Origin: Paraburkholderia sp. D15
Lineage (GTDB): Bacteria; Pseudomonadota; Gammaproteobacteria; Burkholderiales; Burkholderiaceae
DNA: 64,000 nt
Direction of reading: 5' to 3'
Assembly: GCF_029910215.1 (NCBI RefSeq)
Contig: NZ_CP110396.1
Location: 744,001-808,000, forward strand
The notes under the pieces were generated by a model. The model saw only the letters and a list, made by a program, of their open reading frames with translations. It did no database searches and was not told where the DNA came from. Both the position numbers and the translations under genes were made by a program. Shown here one piece after another: positions 19,733-28,745 of this stretch. The first letter of the stretch is position 1, and every line of letters starts with the position of its first letter.

Positions 19733-21229
19733 CTATAAGTCGCCCCATTGCACGGTGAGCGGCTTTTCCATCCATGGGAGTAGGACTGTGGTGATTGGCC
19801 ATGGCCAGTTTTGTAGCAAGACGTCGCTTGCGTGGGGTTCGACTTCAAGCTCTAAAGTGCCGCCGGGTTCGGTTCCGGTGAGGATGCCGGGGCGGCGGAT
19901 GAAGAGTGCGCGGATGTCTTCGATGGTGAGTTGGTGCCAAGGGCGGATTTTGGCGGGGAGGTCGGTTAGCCAGGCCTGGAGCAGTTGGTGTTGGCTTTTG
20001 TCGGCAGTCAGCCAGCGGATGTCGGCGTCTTGCGATACGCCGCATAGCACGTTGGACAAGGCGGTCGGGTACACGTATGGGACTTCGTCACTTGAAGCAA
20101 TCCGACTCAACCATGCGGAAGCCTCTACTGCGCTCCGCTGCTGAACGAAATGGCCGTCTATCCACAGACCAAGTTTTCCGAACATATTGGCGAGCAAGGG
20201 CCAAATCAGAACGGTCCCCGCGTTGTCGACACTAAACGCGTCTTTCGTCAGGTCGACGAGTTCATCTGAAAAGCGGATGTCGTCACCGCGCTGCGACGTC
20301 TCAAGCTTTGGAATTCCGAACTCTCTTTCAAGGCGCAGGCACGCCGCCGCGGAAAATCGCGTCTTCAACCAGTTCCTGACTTCGGGCTGACGGTAAATGC
20401 CTTTTACTCTTTCTTTAAGCGGGGGCGACGCCGAATGAATTGCATCGCAGTCAAATAGTGCCAGCAGCCAGTGCTCGTGTTTGGTTGGCCTTATCGCCAG
20501 AACCAAAGTTCGCGCGTCATGCCGCGGGACAATCTCATGCAAGTTCAACAGAAAATATAGAAGTGCCGCGATGTAAATTGTCTGTTTGTCACAAGTTTCG
20601 CTATCCCAAGCTATGGACGTGCCTTCAACAAGACGACGAACCAAGTCGCTTCGGGTTCGTGGCTGCAACATTTTAAAAAAGTACTCCAAAGTCCGCTCCT
20701 CTACGCAACTTCGAGCCAAAATAGAGAGAGAAGCCGGCGCGTTTAGCTGTAATCTCGCGGAGACCCGCTGATCTAATTCTGTATTGCTCGGGGCAAAGTT
20801 CACCTGTGAGTGAACTTTCGCACTCAGGTCTTTAACGGGGAAATCGGCCTCGCCCGCACCAATTTCCCGAGTTTTAAAATTACAGTTTTTCGAATTCCAT
20901 TCGATTGACGAAAAAGCAGAAAAAAAATTCTCACGCCACATCTCACCTGCCAACCGCCTCTCAAGCAGCGTCAACAAATCCAATTCAAAGCTCGCTTGAT
21001 CAACCTCTCCCAAATCCAAAAAAATTCTATTGATTTTTTCAACCATGACCGACTCGCCAAATACATTCCCCATAACTTTTAACAATAAAAATCCAAATTC
21101 GCTCCGAAAAAAACACAAACTTCTTTCAATTAAATTGTGAGCGTACGCAAACGGGACAGAAATCGAAAATTGTACACGCGCCAACACTACCGGACAATTT
21201 TCCACGCATTTATCAATTGAATTTGACAT
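19733..21229 (-). CDS. pvc14: eCIS tape-measure protein (Pvc14-like, CIS_TMP family)
   Basis: This 498-residue protein carries the CIS tape-measure signature in its C-terminal half: NAGTVLIWPLLANMFGKLGL, then LSNVLCGVSQ, HQLTIEDIRALFIRRPG and a terminal LLQNWPWPITTVLLPWM. In contractile systems this protein sets tube length and lies in the lumen during assembly. The ATG at 21229 is chosen for its GAGG site; a start 13 codons upstream is possible. The 5' half is strikingly AT-rich compared with the rest of the operon. The product looks short for a tape measure, hinting at a short particle. Confidence 0.87.
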   Translation of the reverse strand: MSNSIDKCVENCPVVLARVQFSISVPFAYAHNLIERSLCFFRSEFGFLLLKVMGNVFGESVMVEKINRIFLDLGEVDQASFELDLLTLLERRLAGEMWRENFFSAFSSIEWNSKNCNFKTREIGAGEADFPVKDLSAKVHSQVNFAPSNTELDQRVSARLQLNAPASLSILARSCVEERTLEYFFKMLQPRTRSDLVRRLVEGTSIAWDSETCDKQTIYIAALLYFLLNLHEIVPRHDARTLVLAIRPTKHEHWLLALFDCDAIHSASPPLKERVKGIYRQPEVRNWLKTRFSAAACLRLEREFGIPKLETSQRGDDIRFSDELVDLTKDAFSVDNAGTVLIWPLLANMFGKLGLWIDGHFVQQRSAVEASAWLSRIASSDEVPYVYPTALSNVLCGVSQDADIRWLTADKSQHQLLQAWLTDLPAKIRPWHQLTIEDIRALFIRRPGILTGTEPGGTLELEVEPHASDVLLQNWPWPITTVLLPWMEKPLTVQWGDL

Positions 21230-21290
21230 CACCAGCCTCAAATTTACTTGCGCATTTTTTACACACACTAACCTTCAGCCCCGGCAGATG

Positions 21291-22097
21291 CTACAATTTC
21301 ATAATATAAATTAATGAATAAAAAGGCATAGCCACGGACACGTCATGAGAATGAGGCTGAGCTGTCGCCGAATGAGTATGTCCATTGCCGTGTTGCTGAT
21401 TCGTTGGCGTAACCGCAGTCCACTTGAACGTATCCCCAGACGAATCGTAATATACTGTCGGAATATGAAACATAACACTTTCCGACGAGCCAACGCCTAC
21501 ATCGCCGGCCAACCTCCCATTGTCCCATTTGCATATAATATCCAACTCCAAATCCGGCAACTGATCTCTTGTCAGTGCGGTACTATTTATCGCTATTGAT
21601 TCCACTACGGAACCAGCACTCCCAATAAGCTCTCCGCCAACAGGCAATGTCGAGATACTGTATCTATCTGAATTGCTAGAATCTCCGACCACAAATCGCC
21701 CGACCAGATTTGGCGTATTATTATTCCCATCACAGATGGCCCAACCATCCGGAATCGCGTTTCCAGAATAAAATAAAATTATTGCTCCAGAACGAAATGC
21801 CGATGAGAAATCAAAAAATACACCATCGACGTCTACTGCCAATCCGCCGTTACTTTTTACTTTGACAGCGGCTTTCCCCGTAGCATCAAGAACAATACCT
21901 TGCCCGGGACTCCCATCCTGTGCCGGGCTTTGACCCACAGACTTACGCCCACAATCCGCAATATCGATTAGATTACTGAAATCCGTCTGCAACGGAATAC
22001 TACCGGCTGCAAACTTCGCCTTTAGATCCTCCACTGCTGGGCCAACGGTCGCGCCAAGCGCGGCTTTCACCGCTTTGATACCTTTTTTGAAAATCAT
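21291..22097 (-). CDS. pvc13: eCIS tail fibre / receptor-binding protein (Pvc13-like, phage collar domain)
   Basis: This 268-residue fibre protein has an N-terminal baseplate-attachment segment (SIPLQTDFSNLIDIADCGRK) shared with other eCIS fibres. A beta-rich shaft follows, then a phage tail-collar domain (NAIPDGWAICDGNNNTPNLV, RFVVGD). The distal tip has HTH (240-242) and HSH (249-251), the metal-coordinating motif of trimeric T4 gp12/gp37-type tips. It should form trimers that recognise the target cell. The ATG at 22097 has GGAGGAG just upstream; an in-frame ATG at 22124 has no such site. Base composition is AT-rich, suggesting exchange of this module. Confidence 0.88.
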   Translation of the reverse strand: MIFKKGIKAVKAALGATVGPAVEDLKAKFAAGSIPLQTDFSNLIDIADCGRKSVGQSPAQDGSPGQGIVLDATGKAAVKVKSNGGLAVDVDGVFFDFSSAFRSGAIILFYSGNAIPDGWAICDGNNNTPNLVGRFVVGDSSNSDRYSISTLPVGGELIGSAGSVVESIAINSTALTRDQLPDLELDIICKWDNGRLAGDVGVGSSESVMFHIPTVYYDSSGDTFKWTAVTPTNQQHGNGHTHSATAQPHSHDVSVAMPFYSLIYIMKL

Positions 22098-22195
22098 GCT
22101 CTCCTCCGCATCTTCGTAGCCCATCCGAACCGCTATTAGCTCGATGGAGACTCACTGCCGGAATTTTCGCCTGCGCGTCGCCATATCCCAATCAT

Positions 22196-24988
22196 CTACG
22201 ACACCACCAACTGCGGCACAAAGAAAAGACCGTTTTCAACAATGACATCCACATTCCATTCGGTGCCGTCCGCGCCAATGACTTCCGTACGCTGAACATC
22301 ACTGGCAATTTTCATGGAGCCGATTCCGCTCAGCGCCAGCGGAGCGTGTCCAAGCGACAACATCCACAACAACTGGAAAGTCGAGTAACTTTGCACCGTC
22401 CGTTGATCCTGCCAAACACCATAACTGTCGGCGAAATTCCTGAAAGTCGCGTCGTCCATCCAATGGATGATCGCGCAAACATCAGCCGGAAGTTCCTGTT
22501 GCGCAGCCTGTTTTATCCACGCATCGGTGCCGTGCACGTCACCACTTTCCGGCAACATACTTTTATTGAAAATCAGACTTACGGCAAAGGAAAACCGGTC
22601 CACGCACGTCAGGTCGTACCAGTAATAGTTTGTCTCATCACCATCGGCAGGAAAGGAGCCTGTTTCGCCGTCAATTTTTTGCACCGTCAACGTTGAACCG
22701 ATCGGGTCCATATCCGTTACGGTAACGTCAAACGTCGAGGAATCGTCCGCGACCGAAGCGCGTTTTCCCGCCGGCAGAATTGGGCAGATGCGCAATCTAT
22801 CGTTCCCTTGAACAATAGCGGGGAACGGCCCCGACGAGAGAACGCTCAAACGCTTCGAATTGCTATCCAGTCCGCTCTGATCGTCCGCGTAACGCAGCGA
22901 ATAATCGATATCCTGTAGCCAGTTCTGGCAGTTTTTCCAACACAGCGTACCGGTGCTCTGTGCATCCAGAACCATGTTTAGTTGAAGATACAACTGGGCG
23001 TTTTGCTGGAAACTCAGCGAAAATGTTCTACCTGCCGTATCGACAGAATCCACAATCAAAGCCTGGATTCGCAAGTCACCGCCGGCGGATTGATTTTTAA
23101 TGACAAGGTCAATAAGTTGCCCTGTGCGTAATGCATCCAGGGACACACTCTGCTGGGAAAATATGAGACTGTTATCTGCGTCAACCGTCACGCTGTCCGG
23201 ATAGAGTTCAACATCGTAATTTGAATCTGGAGAAACGGGCAGCAATACCCGATGTTCGACCAGATAGAACTCCAGCGCCGACATATCGCAGTCGGGATCG
23301 AACAAATTCGCACCCAACCCCAACCGCGCGGCAATACGCTTTTGCAAAGCCGACACCATGTCGATCCGGATGTTGTCGCGCGAATAGCCAAGCTCGGCGT
23401 GTTGCGCCAAATAGTCCTGCTGTACGGTGAGAAACTCATCGTCGCTAGTCGCGAGCATGCGTGCCGAACACTGACTACCGAAGTACCCCAGCAGATCATT
23501 GACGACCGAGACCTCCTGCTGATAATCACTCGTGCTGCCACGCATCTGCGCGATGAGTTGCGGCGAATAAGCCTGATGAACGTTATCGCCGATACTGCCT
23601 TCCTGGTAGGGCCACTGCTCGCCCCAAACCGTCGAACCCGCACGCACGAACGATAGCGATTGCGGCAACATAGCCAGTTGCGCACATTGATTCGCGACAC
23701 CCTGCTCAAAGGGCAACATGAACTGATAGAGCTTCTGCTGAGCCGTATCCGGCTGCAAATGCTGCAGTCCGTAGCACGGTGGAATCTTGTCCGACGCCGG
23801 ATAGTAGTGTCCGGGGTCACGCCAATTGCCGTAGGGCATGACTTGTGGCGCATTGACGATAATCGTTCCTCGCGAAAGCTTCGCTTCGACCTCTTCAGGC
23901 GAAGCGGTTACATACTCCCCACCTGCCGAAATCAGACGTACATACTGCTGACTGATCATGGTTCCGATTGGATCACTACCCCACAGTTGAGGGTAATAAC
24001 CCGGCGCTTGTGCCTTCCACACCCAACTGTCGGCGGAGGCCGTGCGGATCGATTCAATGCTTTTCACGCCGTCAATCGCAAGCAAAACATTTGCAAGACC
24101 AACTAGATCGACACTGATGGAACGCGAATAGTCCACGGGTGCCGGCAAGGCTGTCATCCAGCCATGCAACAGATCCGGACCATCGTAGATCTCTTCCACG
24201 CTGAAGCCTTTCTTCACAAGCTCGTCGGTCGCATGGCGTGCAGCCATCGGCGACACGTAACGTTCCACCGCCTCATAAATCCTCGCGAGCAACGCAGCTA
24301 CATCCTGAACGTCCGCATCGAGATCAATGATGATCTCGGGGTTAAGCGCTTGCGGCTGGATCCATCTGATCTGCGTGACCGCTTCACAAAGATTCCGATT
24401 GTCCGTCAGAAAGCTCGACAATCGACTTGAGGCCTCAGCATTATCTTTCTGGGTATTTCGGGTCGGCTCCAGATACAGTACATAGTTGCCCCGCAGATCG
24501 AACAGAACCGGTTCCGATCCGTCAACTGGACTCGGCTCGACGAAACTAAAAGTCCGCGAATCCGAGTCGTACCAGTACTCGTAATCGCTCGGCAGCAACG
24601 GCACCAGTTGCACGTTCCTGAAAAAGAAATCACTGCCATCCGCACCGCAAAGATCCAGCAGCGCGCGACGATAGTCATCTTCGGTAATCGGCCCGCAAGT
24701 CAGCGCCGTGTCCGGGCCAAAATCAGCCGGAAAGATTCCGCCATCAGCCAGCTGCTGATCAGGCGGTGGTGTCAACAAATCCGTCAACGGCAACGTGGAT
24801 CGATAGGATAGGTCCGCGACACCGTAACAATAAGCTTCCAGCAGCGTGACGCCCGGATCGTGTTCGCCTGTATCGCTCCACGTCTGCGCCGCGTAAGCCT
24901 TGATCGCATCCAGACTCCGCTTGAGCAGTCTCTCGAACTCGATATTCGTTCGAATCAGCTTGAGTAGTCCGGTCGGCATGGTTTTCAT
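22196..24988 (-). CDS. pvc12: eCIS baseplate wedge protein (Pvc12-like, baseplate J)
   Basis: This 930-residue protein starts with a segment typical of large baseplate-J wedge proteins (AYAAQTWSDTGEHDPGVTLLEA, split around residues 30-55, followed by YGVADLSYRSTLPLTDLL). Its size matches Pvc12/Afp12. With Pvc11 it forms the six wedges around the spike and carries the fibres. The ATG at 24988 overlaps the pvc11 stop (ATGA) and is preceded by GGAGTGGAAG. The longer upstream frame lies inside pvc11. The C-terminal half is not assignable to a named domain by eye. Confidence 0.9.
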   Translation of the reverse strand: MKTMPTGLLKLIRTNIEFERLLKRSLDAIKAYAAQTWSDTGEHDPGVTLLEAYCYGVADLSYRSTLPLTDLLTPPPDQQLADGGIFPADFGPDTALTCGPITEDDYRRALLDLCGADGSDFFFRNVQLVPLLPSDYEYWYDSDSRTFSFVEPSPVDGSEPVLFDLRGNYVLYLEPTRNTQKDNAEASSRLSSFLTDNRNLCEAVTQIRWIQPQALNPEIIIDLDADVQDVAALLARIYEAVERYVSPMAARHATDELVKKGFSVEEIYDGPDLLHGWMTALPAPVDYSRSISVDLVGLANVLLAIDGVKSIESIRTASADSWVWKAQAPGYYPQLWGSDPIGTMISQQYVRLISAGGEYVTASPEEVEAKLSRGTIIVNAPQVMPYGNWRDPGHYYPASDKIPPCYGLQHLQPDTAQQKLYQFMLPFEQGVANQCAQLAMLPQSLSFVRAGSTVWGEQWPYQEGSIGDNVHQAYSPQLIAQMRGSTSDYQQEVSVVNDLLGYFGSQCSARMLATSDDEFLTVQQDYLAQHAELGYSRDNIRIDMVSALQKRIAARLGLGANLFDPDCDMSALEFYLVEHRVLLPVSPDSNYDVELYPDSVTVDADNSLIFSQQSVSLDALRTGQLIDLVIKNQSAGGDLRIQALIVDSVDTAGRTFSLSFQQNAQLYLQLNMVLDAQSTGTLCWKNCQNWLQDIDYSLRYADDQSGLDSNSKRLSVLSSGPFPAIVQGNDRLRICPILPAGKRASVADDSSTFDVTVTDMDPIGSTLTVQKIDGETGSFPADGDETNYYWYDLTCVDRFSFAVSLIFNKSMLPESGDVHGTDAWIKQAAQQELPADVCAIIHWMDDATFRNFADSYGVWQDQRTVQSYSTFQLLWMLSLGHAPLALSGIGSMKIASDVQRTEVIGADGTEWNVDVIVENGLFFVPQLVVS

Positions 24989-27762
24989 GATCTTCCACTC
25001 CGGTCGGTCGACGGCAGCAAGGTCCCCGCTCCTGCACCGAGAATCAGTACTTCGCCATCCGATGCATGAACGCTTTGTCTGGCGCCGTCCAATGTCAGGC
25101 TGTCGACCTTCCTGACGTACGGTTGCCACTGAATGAACGCGACGATCGCGTAGTAATCGAGGCTATTGCCGAGTGTCACGCCAGCGCGCTGGTCCCAACT
25201 CCATGGCATGTACCTCGCTTCCAAAGCCTGCGTGAGCTGGCGCTGCGCATAGGCGGGGTTCACGCCCGTCTTGTAGGTCACGTCGTAGTCGAGCATCACC
25301 GTTCTATACGTCGGGTTCCTCAGAACGATATCGGCCCAAGGTGAGGCCAACTGACCGAGATAGTCGGCCATGTCCGTTAGATGTACCTCGCTCAGCGCCG
25401 GCCGCAACGGATCGCCGTTGTCCTTCATGCCACTGACCGGAATCACGACGGCAACCTGCTGTACAGGCGCAGGTAAGCTGAACGTCGTATCCACGGAAGG
25501 AATACCGATCCCAAACACCGATGGATATTTTTCCTTGAGCAACGCCTGTACATCCACCCACGTCAACGCACGATTCCGATGGTTCAGCCTGCTCGCGATT
25601 CTTTCGAAGAACGCACCGGGCAATTCTGGCGGTGCCCCGCCGAACGATGGCCACGGCTGACTCACCTGCTCGATTGCGGTCAGCGGCGTAACGGCGTTTT
25701 GTATCGTGCCGGCAGGCAGCGGTCGCGTGAAATGCTGTACATCCAGATTCTCCGCGTTGCTTAGCGTCGCGGTCATGCTGTTCGTCTCGATACCCGAGAG
25801 CGTCGGATAGACGTAGGGCGAACACACATCCGTCGAGGCGACCGGCTCGATCAAACCGCGCACCCAGTAGCGGCCAGCGGGCATCTGCCCAGCCTCGGCC
25901 GATGCATCGGCCGGCAGAATCGCCGTCCACAAACCACTGCCTAGAAGCCCTTGCGTACTGTCCACCAGGGTATCGTCGAGCGCGATCCACTGGTTGCCGG
26001 CGTTCAGGTATTGCCACGAGACGACCTGCGCAGCCGGACTCTGCAGTTGCCAATACAACGAAAGCGTATCCTCCGGCTGGTTATCCGAGAAACCCAGATA
26101 GAGGTGCAGCTTGTCGGGACTTGTCTGCGCCGGGTCGTCGTTTTGCATGACGCCGAATGGCGTCAACACGGATTGGGTAATGTCGGCCGCCGTCGCGCTG
26201 TAGGAGACCGTCATGCCATTGATCTGCGGCGTATAGGGCGGGTTGACGTCGGCCGTTCCCACGAGCTGATCGTATTCCTGGTGCAGAAAATCCATACCCG
26301 AGAGTTCCAGTCGAATCCATTGGGGCCAATCTCTCGGATCTGGACTATCGCGCTCGGCACCGGCGAGACCCGCAGGCAGCTCGATCGTCAATGTATTGCC
26401 TGCCGGCGCACTCTCCGCGCCGCTTTGGAAGAGCGACAGCGCATCCGTTCCGGACGGTTGGGCGCCAGTCGTCGTCGTACCTTCCAGCTTCATCGAACCG
26501 GTTGGCGACACACATAGCGGCTGCACCTTGAAGCTATCGTTATCTGCCGGTACACCGGGATAATTCGCGTACCACGCCGGGAAACTGACGTCCGGCAAAT
26601 CGATCCATTGCGGAGTCAACGTCAGCGTCACCGGCACGCCGAGTCCGCACCATTGCGCCGCGATCAGATCGAATCCGGAACCAACTACCGGCGTTTGCCC
26701 GAATGGATAACTCAAACCATCCAGCCGGTCAGCGCCATCATCGGTGCCATACACCACATCGCTGCTACCCGTCGCGCTGACCGCTAGCGCCGTGATCTCC
26801 GGAACCGGCTGACCGTCCGAGCGTCCCAGCTTCAACAACGGTGTCGAACTCGACGGGCTATTCTCTCCCGTCGGCGGTGAAATAGCCGGTGCCATTGCAG
26901 GCACGGCGAAAGCCAGCGTGGACGGATCACCTGAGTCGGGTACGCTGCCCGACAACGCAATCCATTGGTCTCCCGCGCTGATCTGGACCACGGCAAGATC
27001 CCCGACCGCAATAGCCGAACCGAACGTCAGTGAAATCGTCCGCGTACCGGCCGGCATGGCCAGCAACGTCGAGCCCACTACTCTCCCGGTCGGCACCGTT
27101 TGCGGCTGTCTGCTGTCCGCGAATAAATGCATGCCATTTTTCGGCCACTCGATCGATTCGCTCGCGTCGAACAGCACATCCGAGATTTGCGTGCCGGCGG
27201 GCGCATCCGCTGCCGCCGGCTGACACCACCGCAAATCACTCCAGATCCCCCGATTGACCAGCAGCGAATCGTCGAGCGCATACCGAATCGGCGTTCCCTG
27301 CGTATCCTGTCCACCGTCGAACAAAGTACCGCGCGAAACCATCTGTTCGGCGACACCATCCTTCAGCGTAAAACCCAGCACGACGCTGTCGGGTTCGGCA
27401 GGCTTCTCCGACACGCCGAGCAAACCGCGGTAATAAAGCTCCCGATGCGCGGCCGGAAAGTAATTCAATATCGCCCGAGGCGTCCGCAAAAGATCGAGAA
27501 ACCCGAGCATGAACGCTTGATGAGGCGGCAGCTCTCCATCGGCAACAGAAGGATCGTCAAACAACGCCGCCAGACTTGCCGGCGTGGCCCCGCCATTGAA
27601 ATACACGTCGGCCCACGAGTGTTGATCGTCGAAAGGAATCAGCGCGGCATAGTCGTGAAACGATTGCAACAACTGCCCGGTCGAGCGATTGTCCAGCACG
27701 AATCGCGAAGCCGCCGTCACCCATCCGGATAGTGCGTCCTGTAAAGACGAGAGGTCGTTCAT
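24985..27762 (-). CDS. pvc11: eCIS baseplate wedge protein (Pvc11-like, baseplate J)
   Basis: This 925-residue wedge component resembles Pvc11/Afp11. The N-terminal part has the pattern of large baseplate proteins (AFMLGFLDLLRTPRAILNYF, AAHRELYYRGLLG). Near residues 735-760 it has ASRLNHRNRALTWVDVQALL, the conserved segment of the gp6/baseplate-J group that ends in the dimerising C terminus. It pairs with Pvc12 to form heteromeric wedges that trigger sheath contraction. It is translationally coupled to pvc12. A 101-base gap separates it from pvc10, longer than most gaps in this operon, so an internal promoter is possible. Confidence 0.9.
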   Translation of the reverse strand: MNDLSSLQDALSGWVTAASRFVLDNRSTGQLLQSFHDYAALIPFDDQHSWADVYFNGGATPASLAALFDDPSVADGELPPHQAFMLGFLDLLRTPRAILNYFPAAHRELYYRGLLGVSEKPAEPDSVVLGFTLKDGVAEQMVSRGTLFDGGQDTQGTPIRYALDDSLLVNRGIWSDLRWCQPAAADAPAGTQISDVLFDASESIEWPKNGMHLFADSRQPQTVPTGRVVGSTLLAMPAGTRTISLTFGSAIAVGDLAVVQISAGDQWIALSGSVPDSGDPSTLAFAVPAMAPAISPPTGENSPSSSTPLLKLGRSDGQPVPEITALAVSATGSSDVVYGTDDGADRLDGLSYPFGQTPVVGSGFDLIAAQWCGLGVPVTLTLTPQWIDLPDVSFPAWYANYPGVPADNDSFKVQPLCVSPTGSMKLEGTTTTGAQPSGTDALSLFQSGAESAPAGNTLTIELPAGLAGAERDSPDPRDWPQWIRLELSGMDFLHQEYDQLVGTADVNPPYTPQINGMTVSYSATAADITQSVLTPFGVMQNDDPAQTSPDKLHLYLGFSDNQPEDTLSLYWQLQSPAAQVVSWQYLNAGNQWIALDDTLVDSTQGLLGSGLWTAILPADASAEAGQMPAGRYWVRGLIEPVASTDVCSPYVYPTLSGIETNSMTATLSNAENLDVQHFTRPLPAGTIQNAVTPLTAIEQVSQPWPSFGGAPPELPGAFFERIASRLNHRNRALTWVDVQALLKEKYPSVFGIGIPSVDTTFSLPAPVQQVAVVIPVSGMKDNGDPLRPALSEVHLTDMADYLGQLASPWADIVLRNPTYRTVMLDYDVTYKTGVNPAYAQRQLTQALEARYMPWSWDQRAGVTLGNSLDYYAIVAFIQWQPYVRKVDSLTLDGARQSVHASDGEVLILGAGAGTLLPSTDRSGRS

Positions 27763-27863
27763 GGTCGATTCTCACAATCCTGCGTTTGGCGTTTCCTGTT
27801 TCGTCATTCGGCGCGACCGCCAACCATCGCATTGGCGCGCCCGGCTAAATGAACAATTCACAA

Positions 27864-28283
27864 TCAACCCGCCGTCACGAACTGCTGCTGCAATTGAAAC
27901 GTCCCCTTGCCCATACTGGGCGGCGTACTATCCGGCGAAAACGGCGCACCGGACATGACGGCGGGCACAGTCGGACTGAATCGCGCGATGAACTCCGTGC
28001 CTTCGACGATCAACGGCATGCCGTCACTGATACGCGGCGTTTTCTGATTCACATTGAGGCTGACGATCGTGATCACGCCCGACCCCATGCCATATCCGGG
28101 CATCATGTAGTCGGCCCGAACCCGCACGCGCCGTTCGTCGCCGAATACGCAAACCCGCTTTCCGCCGATCAGCGCGTGGCCGCTCGCCCGGATTACCGCC
28201 GGGCCCGTTACCGTGACCTGGCGCTGGCCGAACGCCGGAAGAAAGTTCAGCAGATCGCCGTCCACCACGACTAAAGCACCCAT
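27864..28283 (-). CDS. pvc10: eCIS PAAR-like spike tip (Pvc10-like)
   Basis: This 139-residue protein begins GALVVVDGDLLNFLPAFG and contains GPAVIRASGHALIGGKRVCV and GMGSGVITIVSLN, the pattern of Pvc10/Afp10 tip proteins. These cap the VgrG-like spike with a sharpened PAAR-like cone for membrane puncture. Its start overlaps the end of pvc9 by 13 bases in another frame, so the two are translated together. The size agrees with the family. No C-terminal toxin extension is present, so this is a plain tip rather than an evolved effector. Confidence 0.85.
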   Translation of the reverse strand: MGALVVVDGDLLNFLPAFGQRQVTVTGPAVIRASGHALIGGKRVCVFGDERRVRVRADYMMPGYGMGSGVITIVSLNVNQKTPRISDGMPLIVEGTEFIARFSPTVPAVMSGAPFSPDSTPPSMGKGTFQLQQQFVTAG

Positions 28284-28702
28284 GAAATCCGGCCCCCCTG
28301 TGCATCGTCGATCGGAAAGATTCCCGCTAACTTTTCCGCTATCTGGCTGCCGCGCAATGTGTAGCGAACCTGAACTTCCAGCGAATAGGGGCTCTGCGCC
28401 GATTGTTCGACATCGATACCCGTGACGTCCGCCCGAGGTTCGTATCGCAGCACGCTGTCGAGAATGCGCGTTTCGATGTCGGACAGCAGTTCGCTATCGA
28501 TATTCGCGAACATCACGTCATACAGCGCACAGCCATAGTTCTCGCGCATGATGCGCTCGCCCGGCTCGGTGCAGAACAGAATCCTCAGGCTCTGACCCAC
28601 ATCGATCGCGCTGTCCACCATCTCGACGCCATCCTCCACCGAGAAGGCGGGTGGAAACGCCCAACCACGTCCGTAAATCCTTGCCAGAATGGACTGATCC
28701 AT
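28271..28702 (-). CDS. pvc9: eCIS gp25-like baseplate protein (Pvc9-like)
   Basis: This 143-residue member of the GPW/gp25 family links the first sheath ring to the baseplate. The family signature is clear: a VGQSLRILFCTEPGERIMR segment followed by NYGCALYDVMFANID, then ILRYEPR-like sequence (LDSVLRYEPRADVTG). An excellent ribosome binding site (GAGGAGG) precedes the ATG at 28702. It lies between the spike gene and the tip gene, as in PVC and Afp operons. Confidence 0.93.
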   Translation of the reverse strand: MDQSILARIYGRGWAFPPAFSVEDGVEMVDSAIDVGQSLRILFCTEPGERIMRENYGCALYDVMFANIDSELLSDIETRILDSVLRYEPRADVTGIDVEQSAQSPYSLEVQVRYTLRGSQIAEKLAGIFPIDDAQGGRISWVL

Positions 28703-28745
28703 ATGGCCTCCTCGACACGTTCTTTTCCTGCTTCAACGCATTCAT

